Shown: positions 34,997-44,771 of the stretch, piece by piece
Layout of the letters: each line of letters begins with the position of its first letter
Numbering within the stretch: the stretch's first letter is position 1
Origin: Devosia lacusdianchii
GTDB taxonomy: Bacteria; Pseudomonadota; Alphaproteobacteria; Rhizobiales; Devosiaceae
NCBI RefSeq assembly: GCF_022429625.1
Contig: NZ_CP092483.1
Location: 620,001-684,000 of the forward strand
DNA: 64,000 nt
Direction: 5' to 3'
The notes under the pieces: generated by a model
What the model was told of the DNA's origin: nothing
Databases searched by the model: none
The model's input: the letters and a program-made list of their open reading frames with translations, nothing else
Made by a program: the position numbers and the translations under genes

Positions 34997-37657
34997 ATGA
35001 GCATCAAAGAACTTCTGATCATCAATCACACCCATACCGATATCGGCTACACCGACCACGCCGATACCCTGTTCCGCCACCAGCGGATGATCATCGACGA
35101 TGCGCTTGACCTGATCGAACAGGAACAGCATCGCGACGAGGCCTCCAAGTTCCGCTGGACCTGCGAGGTGACCTACATCACCGCCGACTGGTTCCGGAAT
35201 GCCTCGAGCAAGCAGCAAGATCGCTTCCGCGACTTCCATCAGCGCGGCCTGATCGGCATCGGCGCCATGCCGGTGCATTGGACGCCGTTGATCAGCCCGG
35301 CCAATGCCATCCGTTCTCTCAAGCACCTGCATTTCCTCAAAAGCGAAGGCATCGATGCCCGCGTCGCCATCCAGTGCGACGTCAACGGTCTCGGCTGGTA
35401 CTGGACCGACCTGCTGCTGGACATGGGTGTCGACAGCTTCCTCCTCAGCCCCAATCCCCATCGCGGCATGCACTTCAACGACATGCAGCGCGTCTTCAAT
35501 TGGCAGTCGCCTTCGGGCCGCGACCTGTTCACCGTGCATGGCTGGCACTATTCGGTGGGCGTCAACACCTTCTTCTTCGGCGACAACGACCTCCAGCGCA
35601 CCCAGACCACCATCGATCGCGTGCTCGGCAAGCTTGATGAACGTGCGCAGTATCCTTACCCCACGGCCATCGTTCCGATCACCAACATCGCCGCCCCCGA
35701 CAATGGTTACGCCACCCGCGGCACCTCCGAATTCGTCGAACGCTGGAATGCCGAGGGTCGTACGCCCAAGCTGCGCATGGCCACGATCGAACAGGCCATG
35801 GACGGGGTGCGGGCAGCCGTCGCGGCCAGCCCCGAGCCGGTAGCAAGCCATCGCGGCGACTGGTCCGATTTCTGGGTCGACGGCGTCGGTTCCACCGCCT
35901 ACGAGACCATGCTGGCGCGCTCGGCTGAGCGGCTATTGCCGGTGGTTGACCTGCTGTCATCCTTCAGCGCCAAGGGTGACGTGACCCTGCTCGACCGTGC
36001 GGCCGACGAAATCCAGCTCTATGACGAGCATACCTGGGGCGCCTTCTGCTCCATCAGCCGCCCCGATTCCCCGTTCAGCCGCATCCAGCTCAACTGGAAA
36101 ACCAGCCGCGCCCATAACGGTTTCGCCCTGGCCCAGGAAACGGTGCGCAAGGAAGCCCAGAAGCGGGCGCGCGAAGTAGTGGATGGCAAGGTCGAGGGCG
36201 ATTTCCGCCTGCGCCGCATCGATCGCGTCGGCGATAACGGCCTGAGCTCGGTTAGCCTACCGATGCGTCCCGAGGAGCAGTCCTACTACGTGCTGAACCC
36301 GTCCTCGGTGCCGCGTTCGGTGTACTGGCCTGTGGTCCGCGATCACGCCGGCTCGTCACCGCAAACCATTCTCGATGCCTATGTCTGCGAGCATTACCTG
36401 ACCGGCATGATGGTGCGCGACACCGACCAGCCTTCATCGACCCATGTCATTGCCGTCGACCTGCCCCCATACGGCGAGGCCGTGGTCAAGCCGGTTGCCG
36501 CACGTCCCGCCGGTGGTCTCGCCTCCGGCCCCACCTGGATCGAAAACGAACGCTACCGGCTCGAAGTCAATCCGATCGATGGCTCCATCAAGTCCCTGCG
36601 CGACAAGGCGGCCGATCGCGAATGCGTCTCTGCCGCCCATCCACTGGGGCAGGCTGTCTACGAAACGCTGGAAAATGCCGGCCTGCGGCGCTTCGGCACT
36701 TTCGGCGGCAATTTCGACTGGAGCCATATGGAAACTCTGGTCTGGCCGAAGACCACCGCCTATGCCCGCCGCACCGCCGACACGGTCACCATCGGCGCTG
36801 TCACCCAGAACACGATGGGCATTGAGATCGCCCTGACGCTGACCTGGTACCACGGCGACAAGATGTCGATTACCTACCGCCTCCCGCATCAGGGGCAGGG
36901 CGTCGAAATGGACACCGTCACGCACAAGACGCCGATCGAAACCCCGGAATCGCTCTATGTGAAGTTCGGTGCGCCGGGACAGTCACCCGGCATCCGCTTC
37001 GACATGGGCGATCGCGTCATCGACCCGGTGACCGAACAATTGCCGCTGTCCTGCGAGGCCTGGGTGGGTATTCAAGGTTTCGCCGCCATCACCACCGATG
37101 CCGGAGCCATGGTCGTTGCCGCCCCTGATGCGCCCCTGGTGCAGCCCTTCGGCATCCAGACCGGCAATGTCGGTTCCGGCCGCCAGGGCGAAGAACCGAG
37201 CCTGGCCTTCTGGGTGCTCAACAATCACTGGGACACCAATTTCGCCATCTCGCAAAGTGGTGGCATCCCGGCCCGCTTCCGCCTGCTGCCGCAGGCCCAG
37301 CTCGACGTCGCGGCCGCCCGCGCCTTCGCCGAAACCACCGGTACAGCCCCAGTCGTCGTCCGCGCCTATGCCTCGACCGAAAAAGCGGCAACGCCGCTGA
37401 TAACGGTCGCGGCAAACAGCGAAGTCACCAGCCGTGTCCGCAAGGCATGGGACGCCGACGGCATGGTCCTGACCCTGGTCAATCCGGAAGACAAGGCTGT
37501 CGCGGTGAGCATCGCCATGCCCCAGCACAGCTTCCGGTCGGCCAATACCGTCAATCCGCTCGAAGAGGTCGTGTCACCGATCGATTTCTCTACCGGCACC
37601 GCAAAGGTGGAAGTCGCCGCTGGCGGCACCGCTTACATCCGGTTCAGCCGCGACTGA
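34997..37657 (+). CDS. GH38-like glycosidase (alpha-mannosidase related)
   Basis: The 886-aa protein begins ELLIINHTHTDIGYTDH, the metal-binding start of the glycoside hydrolase 38 N-terminal domain. It has a candidate nucleophile Asp in IQCDVNGLGWYW, about residue 133. The C-terminal beta-rich half (from about 540) resembles GH38 C-terminal domains. Proteins of this DUF5054-like type are poorly characterised. It lacks a signal peptide, so it should act in the cytoplasm on an imported glycoside. It follows the lactonase gene by 36 bp and is probably co-transcribed with it. Confidence 0.8.
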   Translation: MSIKELLIINHTHTDIGYTDHADTLFRHQRMIIDDALDLIEQEQHRDEASKFRWTCEVTYITADWFRNASSKQQDRFRDFHQRGLIGIGAMPVHWTPLISPANAIRSLKHLHFLKSEGIDARVAIQCDVNGLGWYWTDLLLDMGVDSFLLSPNPHRGMHFNDMQRVFNWQSPSGRDLFTVHGWHYSVGVNTFFFGDNDLQRTQTTIDRVLGKLDERAQYPYPTAIVPITNIAAPDNGYATRGTSEFVERWNAEGRTPKLRMATIEQAMDGVRAAVAASPEPVASHRGDWSDFWVDGVGSTAYETMLARSAERLLPVVDLLSSFSAKGDVTLLDRAADEIQLYDEHTWGAFCSISRPDSPFSRIQLNWKTSRAHNGFALAQETVRKEAQKRAREVVDGKVEGDFRLRRIDRVGDNGLSSVSLPMRPEEQSYYVLNPSSVPRSVYWPVVRDHAGSSPQTILDAYVCEHYLTGMMVRDTDQPSSTHVIAVDLPPYGEAVVKPVAARPAGGLASGPTWIENERYRLEVNPIDGSIKSLRDKAADRECVSAAHPLGQAVYETLENAGLRRFGTFGGNFDWSHMETLVWPKTTAYARRTADTVTIGAVTQNTMGIEIALTLTWYHGDKMSITYRLPHQGQGVEMDTVTHKTPIETPESLYVKFGAPGQSPGIRFDMGDRVIDPVTEQLPLSCEAWVGIQGFAAITTDAGAMVVAAPDAPLVQPFGIQTGNVGSGRQGEEPSLAFWVLNNHWDTNFAISQSGGIPARFRLLPQAQLDVAAARAFAETTGTAPVVVRAYASTEKAATPLITVAANSEVTSRVRKAWDADGMVLTLVNPEDKAVAVSIAMPQHSFRSANTVNPLEEVVSPIDFSTGTAKVEVAAGGTAYIRFSRD

Positions 37658-37676
37658 TTGCTTCCGAACGGGTCTC

Positions 37677-37706
37677 GGCGTCGGCGAAGAAAGCTTCGCG
37701 GACGCC
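37677..37706 (+). terminator. Strong hairpin after the GH38-like gene
   Basis: GGCGTC-G-GCGAAG pairs with CTTCGC-G-GACGCC around AAAG, giving 12 bp with one G-G mismatch, 20 bp after the stop codon. Only a weak T-containing stretch (GATTCT) follows. Confidence 0.5.
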
Positions 37707-37762
37707 GATTCTGCTCTCGGCACTGCTTGCGAGCTTCTGCGACCCCGATTAGGTTCCCGGCC

Positions 37763-38119
37763 ATGAACGCCCCCGACCTGATCTACAAGATTGCCACTGA
37801 AACAGCCTACGCGCCCGCACGCGGCACGGCATCCTTTGCCGGCATGCCGATCGACGCCGCCGATGGCTACATGCACTTTTCCACCGCTGCGCAACTGGCC
37901 GAAACCTTGCGACTGCACTTTGCCGGCCAGTCCGGTCTCGTGCTGCTCGGCGTGCGCACCGCCGATCTCGGTGACGACCTGGTCTGGGAGGCCTCGCGCG
38001 GCGGGGCATTGTTCCCCCATCTCTATGGCGGGCCGCTGCCATCAAGCGCCATCGCCTGGGAAGCGCCGCTCAGCGTTGCTGCCGATGGCTCCTGCACCTT
38101 GCCCGAGGCGGTTCGATGA
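37763..38119 (+). CDS. DUF952 protein
   Basis: The 118-aa protein fits the DUF952 family (LIYKIATETAYAPAR, DGYMHFSTAAQLAETL, GGALFPHLYGGPL), a small ADP-ribosyltransferase-like fold of unknown role. ATG at 37763 is chosen; the longer frame upstream is arginine-rich spacer. It overlaps pyrD by 4 bp (ATGA), an arrangement I recall as common in this order. Confidence 0.88.
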   Translation: MNAPDLIYKIATETAYAPARGTASFAGMPIDAADGYMHFSTAAQLAETLRLHFAGQSGLVLLGVRTADLGDDLVWEASRGGALFPHLYGGPLPSSAIAWEAPLSVAADGSCTLPEAVR

Positions 38120-39225
38120 TCTTTTCCGCGCTCTCGCCGCTGCTGCGCGTGCCGGCTTTGTCCGGCCTCACGCAGCAGGCCTTGCTCAAGATGGATGCGG
38201 AGACGGCCCATGGCGCGACCATCACCGCCCTGCGCCTGGGCCTCGCGCCTGAGCAAAGTCATCCCGATGGCGCCGAACTCCACACCACCCTCTGCGGCCT
38301 CGATCTCAAGAACCCGGTCGGCATGGCCGCCGGTTTCGACAAGAATGCCGAAGTGCCGCGTCCGCTGGCGCTGATGGGTTTCGGCATGGTCGAGATCGGC
38401 ACCGTGACGCCGCGCCCCCAATCGGGCAATCCCAAGCCGCGCCTGTTCCGTGTCCACCCCGCCGAGGGTGTGGTCAACCGCATGGGCTTCAACAATCAGG
38501 GTCACGAGGCGGCCTTCGAGCGCCTCAAGGGCCTGCGCGTTCCCGCCGCGCTGGGCGTCAATATCGGCGCCAACAAGGACAGCGAGGATTTCGTCGCCGA
38601 CTACGTGCTGGGCGTGAAGCGCTTCGCCGATATCGCCGATTATCTCACCGCCAATGTCTCGTCGCCCAATACGCCCGGATTGCGCAATCTGCAGGCCGAC
38701 GAGGCCCTGCGCCGCCTCCTCGGTGAAACCCTGGCCGCCCGCGCCAAGGCCAAGACCCGCGTGCCGGTCTTCCTCAAGATCGCGCCTGATCTCGACGAAA
38801 AAGCGCTCGACGCTATCGCCAAGGTGGTGCTTGCCACCGATCTCGATGGCCTCATCGTCTCCAACACCACCGTTACCCGTGACGCCGTCGCCGGTCAGGA
38901 AAATGCCAGCGAAACCGGCGGCCTCTCGGGCAAGCCGCTCTTCGATCTCGCCACGATCCGCCTGGCGCAGATGCGCCAGCGTGTCGGCAAATTGCCGATC
39001 ATCGGGGTAGGGGGCATCCACTCCCCGCAATCGGCCCTCGCCAAATTCGAGGCCGGCGCCGACGCCATCCAGCTCTATTCGGCTCTGGTCTTCGGAGGGC
39101 TCGACCTGCTCGACCGCATCAAGCGCGGCCTGGTTGCCGCCGTGCGGGCCGAGGGTAAGACCAACATTTCGCAACTGGTGGGTGCGAAGACGGCCGATTG
39201 GGCCGCGGGACGGGCGACGCTCTAG
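38116..39225 (+). CDS. pyrD: Dihydroorotate dehydrogenase (quinone), class 2
   Basis: This enzyme oxidises dihydroorotate to orotate in pyrimidine synthesis, passing electrons to the quinone pool at the inner membrane. The 369-aa class 2 form has the N-terminal membrane-associating helix. The FMN/active-site stretches are KNPVGMAAGFDKNAEV, TANVSSPNTPGLRNLQ (catalytic Ser), and GVGGIHSPQSALAKFEAGAD near the end. The 3' end overlaps the convergent response regulator by 4 bp. Confidence 0.95.
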   Translation: MIFSALSPLLRVPALSGLTQQALLKMDAETAHGATITALRLGLAPEQSHPDGAELHTTLCGLDLKNPVGMAAGFDKNAEVPRPLALMGFGMVEIGTVTPRPQSGNPKPRLFRVHPAEGVVNRMGFNNQGHEAAFERLKGLRVPAALGVNIGANKDSEDFVADYVLGVKRFADIADYLTANVSSPNTPGLRNLQADEALRRLLGETLAARAKAKTRVPVFLKIAPDLDEKALDAIAKVVLATDLDGLIVSNTTVTRDAVAGQENASETGGLSGKPLFDLATIRLAQMRQRVGKLPIIGVGGIHSPQSALAKFEAGADAIQLYSALVFGGLDLLDRIKRGLVAAVRAEGKTNISQLVGAKTADWAAGRATL

Positions 39226-39893
39226 GCCTTTTCCGCCCCGATCGAGAACAGCGCCTCGAACTGCCCGTCTTCGATGCGGGCCGCTGCAATCACCGCCTGG
39301 GTGCGGCTGTCGACATCCAGCTTTTGCAGGATAGCCGAAACATGCGCCTTGACCGTGGCTTCCGAGATCGACAGCTCATAGGCGATCTGCTTGTTCATCA
39401 GCCCGTCGCTGAGCATCATCAGCACGCGCACCTGCTGCGGCGTCAGCGTCGATAGCCGCCGCATCAGCGCGGTATGGGCATCGTCGCCACCCAGTGTCGT
39501 ACCCTCGGGCACGAAGACCTCGCCCGAAAGCACCGTCTCGATGGCGCGACGGATTTCCGTCGGTCCCACCGATTTGTGCAGATAGCCCACGGCCCCCAGC
39601 TCGAAGGCCCGGCGGATGACTGTATTGTCCTCGACCGCCGAGATGATCATCACGGGAATATCGGGATACTGCGCCCGCAACAGCAGCAGGCCCGAAAACC
39701 CGCGCACCCCCGGCATATTGAGATCGAGCAGCACCAGGTCGCAGTCGCGATCTGCATCCAGCGCCGTGCTCAGGCCGTTGAGATCGCCCGCTTCCTCGAC
39801 GCTTACCGTCGCGTCGCCGCCCGACAGGGTCTGCCGCAGCGCGGCCCTGAACAGAGGGTGGTCGTCGACGATGATAATGCGGCGGCGGGTCAT
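39222..39893 (-). CDS. LuxR/NarL-family response regulator
   Basis: The 223-aa protein has an N-terminal receiver with acidic pair Asp10/Asp11, phosphoacceptor Asp57 (VLLDLNMPG) and Lys in LHKSVG. The C-terminal LuxR-type HTH reads TPQQVRVLMMLSDGLMNKQI. Its kinase is not adjacent. The NahK-like hybrid kinase at 53205 in this window is of the kind that pairs with such regulators (inference). Confidence 0.92.
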   Translation of the reverse strand: MTRRRIIIVDDHPLFRAALRQTLSGGDATVSVEEAGDLNGLSTALDADRDCDLVLLDLNMPGVRGFSGLLLLRAQYPDIPVMIISAVEDNTVIRRAFELGAVGYLHKSVGPTEIRRAIETVLSGEVFVPEGTTLGGDDAHTALMRRLSTLTPQQVRVLMMLSDGLMNKQIAYELSISEATVKAHVSAILQKLDVDSRTQAVIAAARIEDGQFEALFSIGAEKA

Positions 39894-40097
39894 GGTCGTG
39901 ATGGTCTCCGGCGGCGGTCATTCGGGGTGATACCGACTCAACCGCGTCAAAACCCCAGAAAATCAGCTCATCGGGGCCATGGCTCTTGCATAATGCGGCA
40001 ATGCTTAACGGGTTCTTTACCATGTTTTCCCAAGAGTGACCGTCATACCTTCGTGTTGAATCGCGAGGGGACCGTCTTTTCACGACAGGTACCGCTC

Positions 40098-43000
40098 ATG
40101 GCCCGCGCTAACCCTCTCCAGGAATTGTCCGACCCGGCCGCCGATCCGCAGCCCGGGGAATGGCAGGCCTTGCGCGGCGAACTTGTCGCGCTATTGGATC
40201 AGGTCGAGGGACGATACGCCCGCGTCGAGCAACCCGAGCCGGCACTGGCTGGTTTGACCCAACGCGTCCGCAACCTGCGCGACCAGGTGGTTGGCCCCGA
40301 GACCTCGGTGCGCCGCCGTGAGGCGCTGCGCACCGTCAAGCGGGCGGTCGACCGTTTCAGCGAGCGCGACGATGTGGTCGACGAGCAGGATGCGCTCAGC
40401 AACGCGATTGCCGAAATCCGCGGCCGCCAGATGTCCGGTTCGGTCGCGGGCCTCGGCCGCCGCACCGCCGATCAACCCGAATTCCGCGAGCTCAACGCCC
40501 TGGTCGGCGGCCTGTCCAATCGCCTCGAACGCCTTGAGGGCGAGCTCAAGTCGCAGCGCTCCAGCAATGGCAGCGTCCGCGAAGTGGCGAGCCAGGTCGA
40601 GCAACTGACCCATGTCGTGGAACTGCTGGCCGGCGCGGTCGGCGAGACCGGCCAGGTCAAGCGCCTCGAATCGCAGATCGGTGCGCTGGCCGCGCTGATT
40701 GAAACCGGACCCAAGGTCGATCTTTCCGCCATCAATGGCCGCCTTGATGACGTTTCGGCCACCGTGGGCAAGCTCGCCGAACTCCAGGCCCAGCAGATGG
40801 AGCGCGAGATTGCTCGCGAAGACCGCCGGGCCGCCGAGCCGGTCGCCGAAGCGGCCGGGACGCTCGCGCCTGCCATGCACGCCATCGAAAAGAGCGTGCG
40901 CAATGTCTACGACCGCATCGACTCGATCGAGAAGACCGTCGCCCTCGCATCGGGTGACTTCGAACGCCTTACCTCCGAGATGGCGGCGTTCACCCAGGCC
41001 ATGAATGACGGCACCGCTGCCCCCGGCAAGCTTGTCGCCAAGGTCGACGCCCTCGCCGCCCGCATAGGCGATTTTGAAACCTCTAATGGCGAGGTTGTCG
41101 GGCTCAAGCAGGACATTTCGGCGCTGCGCGACGCGGTCATCTCGGGCATGGAGCCTCGCTTCAATCGCATCGAAAGTCAGATTGAGGCGCTGGCCGGACA
41201 GCGCGGCGATACCGCCGAGGTCGAGAGCCAGCTCAAGCTGCTGATGCAGCGCATGGACGAAACCAGCTCCCAGCTCGATGGTCTGGCCCGGCTCTATTCC
41301 GCCCCGTCCGACGCCACCGATCTGGAGGCCATGGCAACCCTGGTCGCCGAACGCACCAGCGATGCCGTGACCCGCAAGGCCCCGGCGCCGGTCGCCATGT
41401 TCGGCCCCGATAGCCTCAAGAGCATCGAGGATCGGATCACCGGCCTGATCAAGACCGCTGGTAAAGGCCCGGACTACGAAGCTCTCGCCACCATGGTGGC
41501 CGAGAAGACCTCGGCCGCCGTGGCCAAGACCGCCCCAGCGACAACCTCCGGCGACATCAGCCAGCAGAGCATGAGCGCGCTCGAACAGCGCGTTTCGGCC
41601 CTGCTCAATACCGCCGGCAAGGACACCGCCGAGCGGCTGACCCGCCTCGAAGCCGCCCTGACCGCTCGGTCCGACCGCGCACTCGCCGAGCCGGCAAAGC
41701 CCGTCCTCGACGAAGCTATCCCTGCACCGGCTCCCAAAGCCGAGAAGCCGGCCGAAAGCCGCGCCGAAAAGCTCGACGCCATGCTGGCCGCACTGGCCGG
41801 TCCGCAGGCTGACGTCCGCAACGATGCCATGCCCGCCAATCCGGCCGACGAAGCGCCGCTCGTCGATCCCGGCTTCAAGGATACGACCCCGGTACGCACC
41901 GCGCTCGACGCCAAGGTCGCTGCGCGGCCGCAACCTGCCCAAGCGCCCGCTCGCCCGGCAGTTGCCGAGCGTCCCGCCTTCGACGTAGCCAGCGTCGAGC
42001 GTCCGCCGCGCCCGCAATCGAGCTTCGCCGAAACCAGCACCGACCCCTTCGCTCCCGCTGCCCCGCTGGCCGCGCCTCAGGTTGACGCGCCGGTTAGCCA
42101 GAACAATACCAGCACTTTCGTCGCCGCGGCCCGCCGGGCCCAGCGCGCCCGCCAGGAAACCGCGGCTCCCGCCGCGACCGGTTCGTCCGCCATCAGCCGG
42201 GCTCTGTCGCGCTTCCGGCCATCGACAACGGCTCAGCCGGCAGCAGACGCCACCACCGCCGAGATCGTCGCCCCTGAGGTCAAGGCCGAGAAACCGGCCA
42301 AGCCTGTCAAAACCCCCAAGCCGGTCAAGGAAAAGCGCGGCAAGGCGGCCGAACCCGCAGCCACCGCACCCGCTTTCGGCATCGATGGCGATCCGGTGGT
42401 CAAGCAGAGCTTTATCGCGCGCAATCGCCGCGCTTTGCTCCTCGGCACGCTCGTCATTCTGGTCTCGGTGCTGGCCGTCAACCTCGTGCTGCAGCGGCGG
42501 CCCGCCGCCACGCCGGCGCCAGCGCCCGCTGCCGAACCGGCCGTTCCGGCACCATCGGCCGAACCCACCGCGACCGACGATGTATCGCTGGTCAAGCCCG
42601 AGCCGCGCATCATCGACATGATCGACGGTACGGCCACGGCGTCGATCAACCCGGCTGTGCCCTCAACCTTCACCCGGGCAGCAATCGTTGCGCCGATGCC
42701 GCCCGCACTGTCGGCCAACGCCAGCGCCGCGCAAATCGCTCCGCTCGATGCACCCGCCGATGCGGTCTCGCCTGAAACCACCGCCAGCATTCCTGACGCG
42801 CCGGCCGTGCCGCAGACCTTCGATCTGCCGCCCGAAGGCGTGGGCCCGCTCGAACTGCGCCAGGCAGCGGCCGACGGCGATGCCCGAGCCCAGTTCGAAA
42901 TCGGTGCGATCTACACCGAGGGACGTGCCGTCACCCAGGACTATATCGAAGCCGCTAAGTGGTATGAGCGCTCCGCCGCTCAGGGCTTCGTGCCGGCGCA

Positions 43001-43673
43001 ATACCGCTTGGGCAATCTCTACGAGACCGGCACCGGCGTCGAAAAGGACATGGAAGTCGCCAAGCTCTGGTACCAGCGCGGTGCCGAGGCCGGCAATCGC
43101 ATGGCCATGCACAATCTGGCCGCGCTTTATGCCGGTGGCGTGCTGGGCGAGCAGGAGTTCGAAACCGCTGCCGAGTGGTTCCAGCAGGCCGCTGCCCGCG
43201 GCATGACCGACAGCCAGTTCAACCTGGGCATGCTCTATGCCCGTGGCCTCGGCGTCGAGCAGGATTTCGAGCAGTCCTACAAGTGGTTCTCGCTGGCCGC
43301 TCAGGGTGGCGATGCCGACGCCGGCAAGGCACGGGACGATATCGCCAAGTCGCTGAGCGCCGATGCCGTAAGCCGCGTTGGTGCCGAAGTCGCCGCATTC
43401 AAGGCCGAGCCGATCGATCTGGCCGCCAACTTCGCCCCGCTTGGCACCTGGTCGCCGACCTTTGATCCGGGTGAGCCGATTTCCACCAAGGATGTCGTTG
43501 CCAAGGTGCAGCAGGCGCTGGCCAAGCTCGGCTTCGATGTTGGCACGCCTGACGGCCTGGCCGGGCCCAAGACCGCCGAGGCCATCAAAACCTTCGAGCG
43601 CAGCACCGGCATGAGCGAAAGCGGCGCCATTAATCCGCGGCTGCTGGCGGTGCTGGGCAGTCAGCCCGTCTGA
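40098..43673 (+). CDS. PodJ-like polar localisation protein with Sel1 repeats and peptidoglycan-binding domain
   Basis: The 1191-aa protein has a long N-terminal coiled-coil region (about residues 20-570) and an Ala/Pro-rich linker. One membrane segment (ALLLGTLVILVSVLAVNLVL) lies near 779-798. Periplasmic Sel1 repeats follow (ARAQFEIGAIYTEGR, AQYRLGNLYETG, SQFNLGMLYARG; about 930-1070). The C-terminal peptidoglycan-binding domain is VQQALAKLGFDVGTPDG, near 1135-1185. This is the layout of Caulobacter PodJ and rhizobial homologues that organise the cell pole. The start is ATG at 40098 (MARANPLQEL). The much longer open frame upstream overlaps the response regulator gene and is rejected. Confidence 0.85.
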   Translation: MARANPLQELSDPAADPQPGEWQALRGELVALLDQVEGRYARVEQPEPALAGLTQRVRNLRDQVVGPETSVRRREALRTVKRAVDRFSERDDVVDEQDALSNAIAEIRGRQMSGSVAGLGRRTADQPEFRELNALVGGLSNRLERLEGELKSQRSSNGSVREVASQVEQLTHVVELLAGAVGETGQVKRLESQIGALAALIETGPKVDLSAINGRLDDVSATVGKLAELQAQQMEREIAREDRRAAEPVAEAAGTLAPAMHAIEKSVRNVYDRIDSIEKTVALASGDFERLTSEMAAFTQAMNDGTAAPGKLVAKVDALAARIGDFETSNGEVVGLKQDISALRDAVISGMEPRFNRIESQIEALAGQRGDTAEVESQLKLLMQRMDETSSQLDGLARLYSAPSDATDLEAMATLVAERTSDAVTRKAPAPVAMFGPDSLKSIEDRITGLIKTAGKGPDYEALATMVAEKTSAAVAKTAPATTSGDISQQSMSALEQRVSALLNTAGKDTAERLTRLEAALTARSDRALAEPAKPVLDEAIPAPAPKAEKPAESRAEKLDAMLAALAGPQADVRNDAMPANPADEAPLVDPGFKDTTPVRTALDAKVAARPQPAQAPARPAVAERPAFDVASVERPPRPQSSFAETSTDPFAPAAPLAAPQVDAPVSQNNTSTFVAAARRAQRARQETAAPAATGSSAISRALSRFRPSTTAQPAADATTAEIVAPEVKAEKPAKPVKTPKPVKEKRGKAAEPAATAPAFGIDGDPVVKQSFIARNRRALLLGTLVILVSVLAVNLVLQRRPAATPAPAPAAEPAVPAPSAEPTATDDVSLVKPEPRIIDMIDGTATASINPAVPSTFTRAAIVAPMPPALSANASAAQIAPLDAPADAVSPETTASIPDAPAVPQTFDLPPEGVGPLELRQAAADGDARAQFEIGAIYTEGRAVTQDYIEAAKWYERSAAQGFVPAQYRLGNLYETGTGVEKDMEVAKLWYQRGAEAGNRMAMHNLAALYAGGVLGEQEFETAAEWFQQAAARGMTDSQFNLGMLYARGLGVEQDFEQSYKWFSLAAQGGDADAGKARDDIAKSLSADAVSRVGAEVAAFKAEPIDLAANFAPLGTWSPTFDPGEPISTKDVVAKVQQALAKLGFDVGTPDGLAGPKTAEAIKTFERSTGMSESGAINPRLLAVLGSQPV

Positions 43674-43753
43674 GAGGCCACGAACGGGCTCGTCTGACAT
43701 AAAATCTTGGTTTGACACCCCTGGGTGCCGGACCTAAGCCCGAAACATTGTCC

Positions 43754-43780
43754 GGTTCCCGCCGAAAAGCGGGAACCTTT
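43754..43780 (+). terminator. Intrinsic terminator after the PodJ-like gene
   Basis: GGTTCCCGC and GCGGGAACC form a perfect 9-bp stem around CGAAAA, followed by TTT. It lies 81 bp past the stop codon and before the promoter region of the TauE gene. Confidence 0.7.
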
Positions 43781-43844
43781 GACCTATTGTTGACGTACGA
43801 CCCTGTAGGGTTGCACGGAACAAGTTTTTTGACGGAACAAGGTC

Positions 43845-44771
43845 TTGCAGATCTATCTGCCGATCGCAGAGATGTCCGTGAACCTCTTCTTTCTCGTGGG
43901 GATCGGAGGGGCGGTCGGTTTCCTGTCGGGTCTGTTCGGCGTTGGCGGCGGCTTCCTGTTGACGCCGCTGCTGATTTTCTCCGGCGTGCCGGCACCCGTG
44001 GCCGTGGCCTCGGTCACCGGTCAGGTCGTGGCCGCGTCCACGTCGGGGGCGCTCAGTCACTACCGGCGCGGCGGCATAGACCTGCATCTGGCCATGTATC
44101 TGGTGCTTTCGGGCATTCTCGGTGCCTTTGGCGGTGTCGCGGCCTTCGCCATCCTGCGCGATGCCGGCCAGCTGGATTTGTTCATTTCCGTCGGCTTCCT
44201 CGTCCTGCTCGGCTTTGTCGGCGTCCTCATGCTCATCGAGAGTACGCGCGCCATTCTCAAGGCGCGCAAGGGCATCGTGGTGCGCGAGCGCCTGCCCAAT
44301 CAGCATAACTGGATTCACGGCCTGCCCATGCGGGTCCGGTTCAAGAAGTCGCGGCTCTATATCAGTGTCCTGCCGGTGCTGGTCATTGGCCTGTTCATTG
44401 GCTTCGTTGGCTCGCTGCTGGGCATTGGCGGCGGCTTCATCATGGTGCCGGCGCTGGTCTACCTGTTGCGCGTGCCGGGCAATGTCGTGATCGGTACGTC
44501 GCTGGCCCAGGTCGTGGCCATGATGGCCGCCACCACCATCCTTCACGCCGTGCAGAGCCAGAGCGTCGATATCATGCTGGCCTTCTGCCTGATGGTCGGC
44601 GGCACCGCTGGCGCCCAGTTCGGCGCTTCGGCCGGAAAATATCTGCGCGGCGAGCAGCTGCGGGGCCTTCTGGCATTGCTGGTGCTGGCCGTCGCCATCC
44701 GCTTCGGCCTATCGCTGGTGCTGGCGCCTGCCGATGTCTTCAGCATGGCCGTGCTGGGACCGGCCAAATGA
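43845..44771 (+). CDS. TauE/SafE-family membrane exporter
   Basis: The 308-aa protein has about eight membrane segments and the two glycine-rich repeats of the family (GFLSGLFGVGGGFLLTPLLI and GFVGSLLGIGGGFIMVPAL). These proteins export sulfite, sulfoacetate or related anions. The TTG start (MQIYLPIAE) follows the sequence AACAAGG and is a beginning typical of this family in Hyphomicrobiales. It overlaps the TIGR02186 gene by 4 bp. Confidence 0.9.
   Translation: MQIYLPIAEMSVNLFFLVGIGGAVGFLSGLFGVGGGFLLTPLLIFSGVPAPVAVASVTGQVVAASTSGALSHYRRGGIDLHLAMYLVLSGILGAFGGVAAFAILRDAGQLDLFISVGFLVLLGFVGVLMLIESTRAILKARKGIVVRERLPNQHNWIHGLPMRVRFKKSRLYISVLPVLVIGLFIGFVGSLLGIGGGFIMVPALVYLLRVPGNVVIGTSLAQVVAMMAATTILHAVQSQSVDIMLAFCLMVGGTAGAQFGASAGKYLRGEQLRGLLALLVLAVAIRFGLSLVLAPADVFSMAVLGPAK

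Noticed and set aside
39474..40097. Extension of the PodJ-like reading frame back over the response regulator gene
   Set aside because: The extra 208 codons are antisense to a conserved regulator and have no ribosome site. ATG at 40098 fits the family N-terminus.
40191..42017. A 608-codon open frame antisense to the PodJ-like gene
   Set aside because: It follows the codon pattern of the sense gene in reverse, is glycine-rich without domains, and is expected by chance in GC-rich DNA.
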